Positions 33,307 to 44,108 of a stretch of 64,000 bases of DNA are shown here, piece by piece. The position numbers were made by a program, and so were the translations under genes. Positions within the stretch are counted from its first letter, which is position 1, and the number at the start of each line of letters is the position of its first letter. The notes below the pieces were generated by a model, which was not told where the DNA came from, searched no databases, and was given only the letters and a program-made list of their open reading frames with translations. This DNA is from Nymphaea colorata (Eukaryota; Streptophyta; Magnoliopsida; Nymphaeales; Nymphaeaceae): contig NC_045147.1 of NCBI RefSeq assembly GCF_008831285.2, positions 19,596,581-19,660,580 on the forward strand, given 5' to 3'.

Positions 33307-35564
33307 TACGTCAAAGAAGATGTCTGTTTTGCAACCTGTTACTGTTTAAATTTAAGCATGTGCAAGTATACATTTCAAGAACCATCAGAAAAGATAGGTA
33401 AAGAGTAATTTACTGCCAACTGGGAAACTATAGTTCAACTAATGAAGCGGAACTGAAATCCATAATCTACGGCGTGTAAGAGCCAGTCAATAGGCTGCAT
33501 GAACGATCGAATAAACTGCAGATAATAATAATAATAAAATAATCATCATCCCCATCAACTGTTGCTGCTGCTACTACTATATGGTTCTCAGTAGTTATCG
33601 TCGCAAGTTATTGAACAAAATCCAGAACTGAGGATGGCGTTGGAGAGCATCTGAGATTATTCTTGGCAAAAGAGTGCACGAGGATAGTATGAAGCGCCGA
33701 ACAGATTCTTTGCAATTATATTTTGGAAATTAGGTTCTGCTTTTTCTGTCCAATTTTTATCTAAAGTAGATTTGATGTGTATCGTATAAAACCTAGAAAA
33801 TCGACTTCTGGACGAGCATATCTAGATGATATATATAGATTAACAAAATTACAAAATGTTACAATCTTAGAATTTTGTAGTTTATTAGATTATAATGCCT
33901 TATCCATGATAGTCCGAATCTTATCTACTTGTTCAAGCAAACTAGTCTAAAAGTGCCTCAAGTTTTTGAAGCATGGAGATTGCGTCACAGAATTTTGAAA
34001 AGTAGATTCAAGAGTAACTGCAAAGTGTGTGCTGGGTTCCAATGCAGTCCTTCCGATGACCCCTTTCTTTTGAAGCAAAACTTGCCTCCGATGCTCCACC
34101 TTTGATCATGATTCTCGATCCTGTGGTCCCTTTGTAGCTCAAAAGGTCTGCTCAATTGCATGCCTACCAAAGTTTTCTCCAGACGGCCTCGGTGCCAAAC
34201 TCCAACTTCTAAACCAAGGAGAGCAATAGGGAGCAAGCGAGCAAAATGTGAAGGATTGCAGACAAGACACTGATATGCATGTCAAGGACTAACGGGTGAC
34301 ACTAACTTATTACAACAAACAGGCTATTAGAGGAGTTGAATCAGTTCTCCTGATTCCTATCAGAAGGCAGAAGACATTACTTTGATAAATTCCATCCCAT
34401 TTTAAGTGGTATTTGCAAAGCAAGAACAGGGAAGATTCAAACGAAAAAAAAAAAATCCCATATCGACCGAGATTGCTCCCCTACATACAAGATGTAACAT
34501 TCCTTTTTAGAACCTTACTAACTTGAGACCATGAAAGACTACTTACACAAAGCTCGTTTGAGAAGCATGAGATAACAGGGTTCAAAGCTTATTGACAAAC
34601 TCGCTTCGAATGGAGTTTTTCCTTCTTGGTGAAAGATGGCTTCTTTCACCAGAGGGCAGCCCTTCCCGTGGCAAAATCATGGCAGCCTTTCCCTAAATTC
34701 TTGCTCCTGGACACAAGTCTGTTGCCGATAATCTATATACGTGACACAGGTATGAAGATAAAAGAACTTGAAATCCTTCTTAAAACAAAATGAATACATT
34801 TTAATTTCTTTTTGGCAGTAGTTTGTCCCCACAAGCATTTGTTGCCCTGACTACTGCCTACGTGCTTTTACAAGTTTCCCGCTTCTTGCAAGTAATTTTT
34901 TAATAATTCGCCTCCTAGAATAGTCTTCATCATGGTGTGACCACACACCAAACACTTGATAGGATGATTCTACAACATTAAAAACAATCATGGAAAAGAA
35001 AAGCGAAATTAACATAACCACCATGTAGCCACTATCATCCTCTTGCCCAAAAAGCTGTAAAACCATCTTTCTTTTGCATTTCAAAGGGCTAAAGAATCAC
35101 AACCTGAGCTTCATCAGCATATGCAGATCACGCATGTGATTGAGAATCACAAGTTTCAGAGATCTTTACTCTCATAAACACTACCAAAATCACAGCCTGT
35201 TTTTTGTTTGTATATTGTGTGATGTCTGTGACATAATAACAACGGCCTGCCAAAGTTGAAGAATCTTCTTGGTTCTGTGAGAATTAACTAGAAATCAAGC
35301 ACACAAAAGGTGCAGGGATCTCACCTTTTATCTAGAAAAGCTGTAAACCCAACTAAATTCACATGCTGGCAAAAGCAAACACGGAAATTTATTTCATCAC
35401 TCTTACTCTGTTCACAAACTACTCGAAGAGATAAGGGAGATACAGACAAGGAAGAAACAAGACACTCAAACCACCTTAGGGATTAAATAAGATATTTAAT
35501 CACCTTTTAATCTCCTCCCGTCGGCAAAAAACAGAAGAAGACGGATCAAGCCCTACCGTAGCAT
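33307..35564. other. Intergenic, no gene firmly recognised
   Basis: AT-rich with an (ata)n run near 33522-33541. A minus-strand ATG frame of 71 codons (34851-35066) has one hydrophobic stretch that could span a membrane, but it has no relatives I know and I do not call it a gene. The right end is the 3' flank of PSAT. Confidence 0.4.
35481..35501. repeat. Inverted repeat in the PSAT 3' flank
   Basis: gattaaata pairs perfectly with tatttaatc around a 3-nt loop, 64 bases beyond the PSAT stop codon. It could form a hairpin in the 3' untranslated region. Confidence 0.5.
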
Positions 35565-36662
35565 TCAAGCATGCTTGGCCTGAAAACCTTTCATAAAAGC
35601 AACCAATTTCTGGATTCCTTCCAACGGCATTGCGTTATAGATCGAAGCGCGCATGCCACCAACGGATCTGTGTCCCTTCAGCTGCACCATCCCTTGCGCA
35701 GCTGCCTCCTTGATAAATTCGGCCTCGAGCTCAGACTTCTCGAGCGTGAAGGGAACGTTCATGTGAGATCGCACCGACTTTTCGACGGGGCATCGGTAGA
35801 AGCCGCCGCTCTCATCGATCGTTTCGTAGAGGATCCTCGCCTTCTCCGCGTTCTTCCTCTCAATCTCCTCCAATCCTCCCTGGTTCAGCAGATCTTCGAA
35901 AACCAGCCCGCACATGTAGATGGGGAAGCAGGGGGGAGTGTTGTACAGAGACTTGTTGTCCGCGTGGATCTTGTAGTCGAGCATCACGGGAGTCACCGGC
36001 TGGGCGTTGCCGAGGAGATCCTTCCGAACGATGACGATTGTCACGCCAGAGGGGCCGACGTTCTTCTGCGCCCCGGCGTAGATCAGCCCAAATTTCGATA
36101 CATCCACCGGCTTCGAGCAAAAATTAGACGACATATCGGCCACAAGAACGGTGTCTTTGCCGATAGGCGTCGGGTAATCCTTGAATTCGACGCCATGGAT
36201 GGTCTCGTTGGCGCAGATGTGAAGGTAGTTGGCATTTGGGTCTTGCTTGATCTCGCCGAAATCAGGGATTTTGGTGAACTTCTCTGATTTCCCCGACCAC
36301 GCAAGGTTGGGTTTGCAGAACTTTTGTGCTTCCTTGAAGGCCTTGTCTCCCCACGATCCGGTAACCACGTAATCGACAGTATCCTCAGGTTTGCAGAGAT
36401 TGAGAGGGATAGCGGCGAACTGGGTGGTGGCGCCGCCCTGGAGGAAGAGGACCTCGTAGTCGGTGGGGATGCTCAGGAGCTGCCTGAGGTCGGCCTCCGC
36501 CTTCTGGATAACGGAGAGGAACTCCTTGCTCCGGTGGCTCATCTCCATGATGCTTATCCCGCATCCTCCCCAGTTGACGAGATCCGCCTGTGCCTTTTGA
36601 AGGACGTTCAGGGGGAGGGTCGCCGGACCGGCGGCGAAGTTGAACACTCGGTTCTCCGACAT
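35565..36662 (-). CDS. PSAT: Phosphoserine aminotransferase
   Basis: A complete 365-residue single-exon enzyme of the phosphorylated serine pathway. It converts 3-phosphohydroxypyruvate and glutamate to 3-phosphoserine and 2-oxoglutarate using pyridoxal phosphate. The class-V aminotransferase core is intact: [11 protein letters not shown] at the start, MSHRSKEF (41-48), [17 protein letters not shown], and [12 protein letters not shown] carrying the likely PLP lysine K200. [15 protein letters not shown] lies near the C-terminus, which ends FQAKHA. Plant PSAT precursors usually carry ~60-70 extra N-terminal residues as a plastid transit peptide; here ATG sits only five codons before the conserved FNFAAGP. 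The in-frame upstream sequence is open for ~43 codons without an ATG and is then closed by TAA. Either this isoform is cytosolic, or a first exon lies upstream: the bases before ATG (ttctttcttttactacctcacag) in two parts resemble a splice acceptor. Confidence 0.95.
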   Translation of the reverse strand: MSENRVFNFAAGPATLPLNVLQKAQADLVNWGGCGISIMEMSHRSKEFLSVIQKAEADLRQLLSIPTDYEVLFLQGGATTQFAAIPLNLCKPEDTVDYVVTGSWGDKAFKEAQKFCKPNLAWSGKSEKFTKIPDFGEIKQDPNANYLHICANETIHGVEFKDYPTPIGKDTVLVADMSSNFCSKPVDVSKFGLIYAGAQKNVGPSGVTIVIVRKDLLGNAQPVTPVMLDYKIHADNKSLYNTPPCFPIYMCGLVFEDLLNQGGLEEIERKNAEKARILYETIDESGGFYRCPVEKSVRSHMNVPFTLEKSELEAEFIKEAAAQGMVQLKGHRSVGGMRASIYNAMPLEGIQKLVAFMKGFQAKHA

Positions 36663-36791
36663 TTCTGTGAGGTAGTAAAAGAAAGAAGACAGCTGCAGAG
36701 GGGAGCGAGAGCGAAGACTGGAGCAGCAACCGAGAGCTCGCTCAGGAACTGTCCGTTCACACTGTGGGTTCTCCTCCGCTCGCCGTTCAGG

Positions 36792-36799
36792 TTAAATAA
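36792..36799 (-). promoter_or_regulatory. TATA-like box upstream of PSAT
   Basis: On the minus strand ttatttaa lies about 130 bases before the ATG and is followed by a CT-rich leader. This supports a short leader and argues that transcription starts close to the called ATG. It also supplies the TAA that closes the open upstream frame. Confidence 0.35.
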
Positions 36800-38755
36800 G
36801 GGACCACGAAAGGGTCGGTGTTGGTAATATGAGTAAATCTGAGGGTAGTTTAGTCATTTGATCTCGTGCACATTGCCTCTGCCGTTTTCTGCCAGCGTGA
36901 TGACAAAACCCTTCGGTTCAGTCGCCCACCATTGCTTTATTTTAAAATATATTTCCTTTTAGGTGCTTTTCTTTTTCTTATAATTCTAGAAAACCAGTAC
37001 CTTTTTAACTTTTCATGGTGGGCGACGAAACTTGGAGGTTTAATTTAATCAAATGAATATGAGACGAAATTATATTATTTTGTTCACAAAAAAGATGAGT
37101 TTTGAGAAATTTTCATGAAGGACTTACCGTTACTCCAATTACATGAGAAGCAGGTTTCATATTTTTCATGTACTTGACATGTGCTTGCTTTTGCCGACAT
37201 TTTTTTATTTGTTAAATTAAGTTAAAAGTGTTTTTTCATGTTTACATAAGAAAGTCATTTCCATTACTTTTTCAAATAGACTATTTTTCTTAACTAATGT
37301 CAAGAGGGAGTAGTAAAGGTGGACATTCGTTTGGAAGCTGTACAAAAGCGATGGATGAATCAACAAAATGAAGATGAAAATGTGAAGCGTATTTCCAATT
37401 TGTGGCCAAAAGGCTGGTTTTTGAGTGATACTGGCCTTAATTTTCCACATAAAAAACTTGATATCATAATTTATCTTCTGCAAAAAAAACAGGCCATATA
37501 TGTAGTAAAATGAAAACATGAAGCTCATAGGTGGGACCATATATTAAAAGCTGGCCGGTGGGCCAAAAGATTTCTCATCCGTCGTAATTTGGAATTGGTT
37601 GGCAGTGTTCTTTGTTTTTTAAACATTGCTGTCGTATATTCTTTTTCAAACAAGTATCCAATATCAAACCGACACTGGGTTTCCTTATCTTCTATTTCTT
37701 TATACCCTAACTTGGTACCCCTTCGAAAACTGATTCGTATTATTTTTCAAAAAAAGAAAAAAAAAATCACGGTACTCAATTGATCACATTAAACAAATTT
37801 CCCCTTCACCAACTTCTGAATCGTGATACAAGTTTACTTTACATCCATTGCATTTACATTTTGAAGCAGTTTTGCAGGTAAAGTGAACCTTAACATGGAC
37901 TCTAACCAAGTGCACCATGATATATTGATCAATGTGACATGTTGTGAAGGTTGTCAGTCGTATTTTCCAAGGCCTGTGAAATAAGATTCCTATCCGAGTG
38001 AATAATCTGCTGCAAGAGAAAACACATTTTGGCAGGAGTACTGAATTTGGACGTTATCTTACAGTGGGCTGCCCAAGAAAAACAACTCCGGCCCAGCCAA
38101 GAGAAATGCAAAATGGATTTGTCTTCCTTTTCTTTAATCTCATCAACTTGTGTACGAAAAGGCTTTCAGAGGATGGAAAGACACCGAAACTGTATACAAG
38201 GAGCCGCGGCATTCGCGCCTTTGACAAATCCACGGCGCCCGAGTTCCCTTCCAGCTTCATTCTGCACTACCCACTTCCATTTTAACTCCGTTTGGGAGAT
38301 TCTTATTTCCCATCGGAGAAATAATTCAGAGATCATTGCTGGAGAACTAGAGCTCTAGTTGGGGGCCAATGCTTTGAGAAAATTAGAGCTCTTCAGTTGG
38401 TGGCAAATGATGTCGACATGCTTTAAAATGGAGTGCTTTTTACGAATACGAGTAGCAACTGTGACTTCAGCGAAAATCGTAGGCGCCCAAGAGAGAGTGA
38501 AATGGTAAAAGATCCGCATAAAAGGGAAGTAGTTGCAGTTCAAACTGATACCGTATCTATATTCATCAATATTCGGAGTAACTGGAACAATATTTCACCC
38601 TACTTGTAACAATTCGATCTACTCCTGAGCTCGGGTCCTTGGTTTGATGGATCCCAACCCAACCTCTAGATGAGAGCGAAACCCCTCTTTCTCGCTCTCA
38701 ACGTGTAGAGCTGTTTAGTTGTGTGGGTTGGAGTCGCTTTGCTCCCATTGGCACA
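36800..38755. other. Intergenic, no gene recognised
   Basis: AT-rich. I looked on the minus strand for a transit-peptide exon for PSAT and saw none. Near 38671-38700 tgagagcga pairs with tcgctctca across 12 bases. Confidence 0.4.
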
Positions 38756-39052
38756 TGATGAGAAAACCGTTGCAACATCACGCATGGATTTGGCAAGTTT
38801 TCCTTCCTTATTAACTCTGCTACTGTTGCCATTCATGCCTCATCTAGCAGTTAATGGGACGTTGAGAAATATTCTTTTATTGTAAATCTTTCCCCAACGT
38901 ATATCTATTCCTTGTAAGTCTGGAAAATAATGTAATGGAAAACCAGAGCGAGACTGCGTGATGTTTTTGCCGTGGATGTAGGATTTACAAATCCGAACCA
39001 CGTAAATCCGTGCGTGCACTCTCCTTCTTCCTCTTTCTCTCAAATTCTAACA
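38756..39052 (+). repeat. Copia-2 5' LTR
   Basis: A 297-bp repeat bounded by TG and CA. The internal region starts directly with tggtatcagagc. Confidence 0.95.
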
Positions 39053-39064
39053 TGGTATCAGAGC
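39053..39064 (+). promoter_or_regulatory. Copia-2 primer-binding site
   Basis: tggtatcagagc, complementary to the 3' end of initiator methionine tRNA, immediately after the 5' LTR. Confidence 0.9.
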
Positions 39065-39576
39065 AGTTTACCTGAGCAGTTGGAGATAATTAGTGAGGAG
39101 CTGAATCGGTTCATCTCTGACATATGCAGCAGAGAAATTCTGTCGACTGTGAGAATTCCAGCGATAGGAGTTGCTGTGGAGTACAGGAAGAACGGACAGA
39201 GATAGACGCAACGCTTGAAAACAGAGGACCGACAGAGGAGTCTCTGCTCAGTCCGTGATTCCAACCTATGGCGTTGTTTTCTCCCATAATCTCAGCTGTC
39301 GAGCATGGAACGAATTGAATTCTAGGTCTTTGAAGATCGTTCCTGCACTATCCCATATTTTTTTGGAGAACTCTGGAGGAAGCAGTCGATTTTTGCAGTT
39401 CCGTTTTTTTTCACGAAGTTGTGTGAGACAGCCAGTGACCAACTCTCATCCGCTCCCCAAATCTGATAAGGACGTTTTTGTTCTATGTGATATTCTTCAT
39501 CCTCTATGTTCAGTTGATCATAAAGCAGTGATAGCCTTCAAAGGGTCAAGTTCTTTTTTTATTTTCTTACTTATCC
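39065..39576 (+). other. Copia-2 untranslated leader
   Basis: About 510 bases between the primer-binding site and the polyprotein ATG. Unlike the Copia-1 leader it is not GC-rich. One 116-codon frame (39255-39605) overlaps the start of the polyprotein but resembles nothing known. Confidence 0.55.
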
Positions 39577-42500
39577 ATGGCATCGTCGTACGATGGAACC
39601 AATGACTCTCAGGGACAGAACTCGACAAATGGATCTTCTACACAACAACATATCGTCGTGGAGACAGGTACCACTATTCTCAAAATTACAAATGTTTCAT
39701 TGAATGGCTTAAATTATATGTCATGGTCCAAAGCTGCTACTTTGTTTTTGAGTGGGAAACTTAAACTAGGGTACGTTAATGGAAAAAAACCAAAACCAGC
39801 CATTGACGATCCTAACTATGATGAATGGGAGTCTGGAAATCATATGGTCATGTCTTGGTTATTAAACTCGATGGATTATAAAATCGCTGAAAGCTTTTAT
39901 TACTTTGATACGGCCGAAGAAATATGGAATGCTGCTAAAGAATTATATAGTGAAAAATATAGTACGGCGCGCATGTATCAACTCTCCCATGAAATCTATG
40001 AGTTGAAGAAAGGTCATATGTCCTTGAGTGACTATATTGCTACACTCAAAGGAAAGTGGAATGAGATGGACTCACATTGCCCCCTCTCAACCGATCTTGC
40101 TCGCATTAAGAGGCAGCGAGACCAAGAAAGAACTTTCAAACTCTTAGCTGGTTTAGGCGAGGATTATGAACAAGCAAGAAGCCAAATATTAATGACCCCT
40201 GATCTGCCCTCTTTGGATATGGTGTGTAACACCCTTTTACGAGAAGAGAAAAGGAGAAAGGTGATGAAGACCAGTGACACTATTGATACTAAAACCACCA
40301 GTGAAAATATTGAAAAAGTTGCTTTTAATGTCTCGGCCAGCAAAAGATTTGAAGGAAAAATAGAAGCTCAGCAGTCGTTCAGAAATAGAGGCAAACGACC
40401 AGTGTGCACTTATTGCAAAAAAGAAGGGCATGTTCGAGAAAAGTGCTGGAATTTACACGGAAAGCCTACAAACAAGGGAGATTTTCCAAAGCAGCAGTAT
40501 AAGCCTCAGGCCCAGCTAGTTCAGTCCGATGTTCAATCCGACGAAGGTGAGGTTACACTTGCCACTATTGCAAAGATGATTAAAAATATGAATGGCCAGA
40601 GACACACCAACACGGTAACAGCCGCATCGGCATTCACTTCACCCGGGAATCAGCCAGGTATGAATTCAAACTTCTCTCTTACTAGAAAATACTCTTGGAT
40701 CGTGGATTCCGGCGCATCCGAACATATGTCTTGTTTTCACAATAACTTGAAAGATATAGAAAATAAAAGTGAAAATAGAACTGTCACTATAGCTGATGGT
40801 ACCTCCCTTAAAATTGTTGGAGTTGGAAAAACAAATCTCTTTGAAAAGGAATTGAAGACTCTTTATATGCCTAATCTTGCATCCAATCTTTTATCTGTCT
40901 CTAAGATTACACATGATCTAAATTGCAATGTTATTTTTTCTCCCAACAATGTAATCTTTCAGGACAGGTTGACGAAGAGGACGATTGGTGAAGGAAAAGA
41001 AGAGAATGGAGTGTATGTGATCAATCAAAATCATAATGTTGCTATGATTGCTAGTTCGGGATTTGATTTTCACTTGTGGCATTGCAGACTTGGTCACCCC
41101 TCCAATAGAGTCATGTCTTTAGTTTTTCCTCATGAAATATTTGACTTACATGTGTGTGAAATTTGTCAATATGCGAAAATGACTCGCCCTCCTTTTGGTT
41201 TGTCTGAAACTGTTGCTAGTAAACCATTTGATTTGGTACATGCCGATGTTTGGGGTCCTGCCCCAGTAGTCTCTTATAATGGTTTTAAATACTACTTATC
41301 TTTTATTGATGATTTCTCTAAGGTAACTTGGTTATATCTTCTTAATTCCAAGGACCAAGTTTTTGAAAATTTTGTGATTTACTATAATATGGTAAGAACT
41401 CAATACAATGTTCGTATTAAGACCTTGAGAACTGATAATGGGACTGAGTTTAAAAATTGTTTTTTTGAAAATTTTGAAAATACGAGTGGTATGATGCATC
41501 AATACTCATGTGTAAAAACTCCGCAACAAAATGGAGTAGTCGAGAGGAAAAATCGTCATATTCTTGAAATTACTCGTTCCTTACTTTTTCAGTCTTGTAT
41601 GCCTAAACAGTTTTGGAGCGAGGCGATTATGAGTGCTTGCTATTTGATTAACCGAACTCCTAGTTGCAGACTAAGAGGAAGATCACCACTTCACATCCTT
41701 ACTGGGCGCAAGATCAGTATCAATCACTTGAAGTTGTTTGGCAGTACCGTGTATGTTATGATCGACAAAACTGAACGCGACAAACTTAGTCCGAAAGCTC
41801 ACAAATGTGTGTTTATGGGATATTCAGTCAGCAAAAAGGGCTATAGATGCTACAACCCTCATGACCAGCGCATGTATATTTCTAGAGATGTCAAATTTGA
41901 TGAGTCAGTGCCATATTTTAAAAATCACCGTCATCAAGAAAGGCGACAGGGGGAGACTACCTTACCAAATATTAGCATATATGATGATTTGGTCGCTATT
42001 TCTACAAACCAAGGATATCCAAATGAACAAGAAGAAGCTCAAGTGCAAACCTTGATCGAAAGCATGGGAGCTCATGAAGTTGAAATTGAAGGCCACACAA
42101 CTGGAGTCGCCGAGCCAAGAAGATCACAAAGAATCATTCAAGCGCCTAGGCACTTGAAAGATTATGTTACATACAAGGCAGTCATGCATCCCATCGAAAA
42201 ATGTGTGACATTCAAAAATTTCTCCGAGAAACACTGTGCTTTTTTGGCCACCATAGAAAAAGAAGTAGAACCAAGATCATATGAGGAGGCCAAAGATAAC
42301 CCCGTTTGGATCAAAGCCATGCAGGAAGAGATTGATGCCCTAAACAAAAATCAAACATGGGAAATTACTCAATTGCCTGAAGGAAAACGCGTAGTTGGCT
42401 GCAAATGGGTTTTTAAAATCAAATACAATAGCGATGGTACAGTGGAAAGATACAAGGCTAGGCTTGTTGCAAAAGGGTACACTCAAATACAAGGATTGGA

Positions 42501-43809
42501 TTATGAGGAAACTTTTGCCCCGGTAGCCAAGATGAATACTGTTCGAATATTGCTCTCGATCGCTTGTAATTATGATTGGCCATTATTTCAATTAGATGTA
42601 AAAAATGCCTTTTTGCAGGGAGACTTACAAGAAGAAGTATATATGAAGCTACCTCCTGGATGGTCTCAAGAGAACTCTACATCAGTATGCAAGTTACGAA
42701 AATCGATATACGGACTTAAACAATCTCCTCGAATGTGGCACTTCAAATTGAGCAAAGCTCTCGAACAATATGGATTCTATAGGAGCAAAGCCGACAACTC
42801 TCTGTTTATCAGTAAGAAAGACAATGACATTACTTTGGTGCTTATATATGTAGATGACATAATTATCACAGGTAGCAACGGTCTCAAAATCAAGGACGCA
42901 AAAGAATTGCTTCAGAAAACCTTCGACATAAAGGATTTGGGAAGGTTAAAATATTTTCTAGGGATAGAGATTGCTCAGTCAAGGAAAGGGTTGTTTATGT
43001 CACAAAGAAAATATGTCATTGATCTACTCAAAGAAACTGGAAAACTTGGATGTCGCCCTGCAGATACACCTATGGTTTTCAACCACAAAGAAGATATCAC
43101 AAAGAGAAATGACATCCCAGAAATTTCAAGATATCAACGATTGGTAGGGAAACTTATATATCTCACTGTTACAAGACCCGACATCACCTACGCAGTAAAC
43201 CTTGTTAGTCAACATATGCATGATCCAACTGAGAAACATTGGAATATGGTTGAACGGATTCTCAAGTATTTGAAAAAGTCTCCCGGCCAAGGATTATTAT
43301 ATAAACGAAATGGTCATGTTAACATTAGAGCATATTCTGATGCAGATTGGGGAGGAAGCACAGATCGTAAATCCACTACCGGTTATTGTATTTACGTGGG
43401 TGAGAACCTTGTATCTTGGCGAAGTAAGAAACAACGAGTCACTTCTAGGTCCAGTGCAGAAGCAGAGTACAGGGCGATGGCCACTACAGCTAGTGAAATC
43501 ATTTGGATTCGCACTCTTTTATTTGAAATTGGCTTAGAATTCAATTCTCCCACGCCAATGCATTGCGACAATCAAGCTGCTATACACATCGCAGCAAATG
43601 CTGTGTTTCATGAAAGAACAAAACATATAGAAATTGACTGTCATTTCATACGAGAAAAAGTTCAAAATGGTGAAATCAGTACTCCCTTCACACCGAGCTC
43701 AAGACAACTTGCAGATGGATTAACCAAAGCGATATCAAGAAAAGAATTACATGATGCTATTAACAAGTGGGGCTGCCATGACTTGTACGCCCCACTTGAG
43801 GGGGAGTGA
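39577..43809 (+). CDS. Copia-2 gag-pol polyprotein
   Basis: A 1,410-residue frame from ATG (MASSYDG) to TGA, whose three bases are the first three bases of the 3' LTR. It carries Copia gag, a CCHC knuckle (residues ~277-290), protease (DSGA, D377), and integrase (CEICQYAK zinc region; catalytic D557, D620, E656 with 35 residues between the last two). Reverse transcriptase (YVDD, 1091-1094) and RNase H (SDADW near 1255, SSAEAEYRA, then a CDNQAA block) follow. No stop or frameshift interrupts it despite the ~1% LTR divergence, so selection or recency has kept it open. It provides the particle proteins, integrase and reverse transcriptase for retrotransposition. Confidence 0.96.
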   Translation: MASSYDGTNDSQGQNSTNGSSTQQHIVVETGTTILKITNVSLNGLNYMSWSKAATLFLSGKLKLGYVNGKKPKPAIDDPNYDEWESGNHMVMSWLLNSMDYKIAESFYYFDTAEEIWNAAKELYSEKYSTARMYQLSHEIYELKKGHMSLSDYIATLKGKWNEMDSHCPLSTDLARIKRQRDQERTFKLLAGLGEDYEQARSQILMTPDLPSLDMVCNTLLREEKRRKVMKTSDTIDTKTTSENIEKVAFNVSASKRFEGKIEAQQSFRNRGKRPVCTYCKKEGHVREKCWNLHGKPTNKGDFPKQQYKPQAQLVQSDVQSDEGEVTLATIAKMIKNMNGQRHTNTVTAASAFTSPGNQPGMNSNFSLTRKYSWIVDSGASEHMSCFHNNLKDIENKSENRTVTIADGTSLKIVGVGKTNLFEKELKTLYMPNLASNLLSVSKITHDLNCNVIFSPNNVIFQDRLTKRTIGEGKEENGVYVINQNHNVAMIASSGFDFHLWHCRLGHPSNRVMSLVFPHEIFDLHVCEICQYAKMTRPPFGLSETVASKPFDLVHADVWGPAPVVSYNGFKYYLSFIDDFSKVTWLYLLNSKDQVFENFVIYYNMVRTQYNVRIKTLRTDNGTEFKNCFFENFENTSGMMHQYSCVKTPQQNGVVERKNRHILEITRSLLFQSCMPKQFWSEAIMSACYLINRTPSCRLRGRSPLHILTGRKISINHLKLFGSTVYVMIDKTERDKLSPKAHKCVFMGYSVSKKGYRCYNPHDQRMYISRDVKFDESVPYFKNHRHQERRQGETTLPNISIYDDLVAISTNQGYPNEQEEAQVQTLIESMGAHEVEIEGHTTGVAEPRRSQRIIQAPRHLKDYVTYKAVMHPIEKCVTFKNFSEKHCAFLATIEKEVEPRSYEEAKDNPVWIKAMQEEIDALNKNQTWEITQLPEGKRVVGCKWVFKIKYNSDGTVERYKARLVAKGYTQIQGLDYEETFAPVAKMNTVRILLSIACNYDWPLFQLDVKNAFLQGDLQEEVYMKLPPGWSQENSTSVCKLRKSIYGLKQSPRMWHFKLSKALEQYGFYRSKADNSLFISKKDNDITLVLIYVDDIIITGSNGLKIKDAKELLQKTFDIKDLGRLKYFLGIEIAQSRKGLFMSQRKYVIDLLKETGKLGCRPADTPMVFNHKEDITKRNDIPEISRYQRLVGKLIYLTVTRPDITYAVNLVSQHMHDPTEKHWNMVERILKYLKKSPGQGLLYKRNGHVNIRAYSDADWGGSTDRKSTTGYCIYVGENLVSWRSKKQRVTSRSSAEAEYRAMATTASEIIWIRTLLFEIGLEFNSPTPMHCDNQAAIHIAANAVFHERTKHIEIDCHFIREKVQNGEISTPFTPSSRQLADGLTKAISRKELHDAINKWGCHDLYAPLEGE

Positions 43810-44103
43810 TGAGAAAACCGTTGCAACATCACGCATGGATTTGGCAAGTTTTCCTTCCTTATTAACTCTGCTACTGTTGCCATTCATGCCTCATCTAGCC
43901 GTTAATGGGACGTTGAGAAATATTCTTTTATTGTAAATCTTTCCCGAACGTATATCTATTCCTTGTAAGTCTGGAAAATAATGTAATGGAAAACCAGAGC
44001 GAGACTGCGTGATGTTTTTGCCGTGGATGTAGGATTTACAAATCCGAACCACGTAAATCCGTGCGTGCACTCTCCTTCCTCCTCTTTCTCTCAAATTCTA
44101 ACA
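43807..44103 (+). repeat. Copia-2 3' LTR
   Basis: The direct repeat of 38756-39052 with three substitutions. It directly follows the purine tract gagggggag (43798-43806). Confidence 0.95.
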
Positions 44104-44108
44104 GCACA

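Larger units (their letters stand above)
38756..44103 (+). mobile_element. Copia-2, complete Ty1/Copia LTR retrotransposon
   Basis: The element is 5,348 bp long with 297-bp LTRs (38756-39052 and 43807-44103) and target duplication gcaca at 38751-38755 and 44104-44108. The LTRs differ at three sites (38849 a/43900 c, 38895 c/43946 g, 39028 t/44079 c), about 1%, so it is somewhat older than Copia-1. The primer-binding site, one uninterrupted polyprotein frame and purine tract gagggggag (43798-43806) are present. It is distinct from Copia-1 in LTR and leader sequence. Confidence 0.97.

Noticed and set aside
35571-36287. 238-codon plus-strand frame (and another at 36324-36827) opposite PSAT
   Set aside because: These are antisense shadows of a GC-rich conserved coding region; their sequence resembles no protein, while the minus strand encodes intact PSAT.
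38671-38700. Inverted repeat near the left end of Copia-2 as the end of a DNA transposon
   Set aside because: The two 9-bp arms lie only 12 bases apart with no matching target duplication; a simple hairpin.
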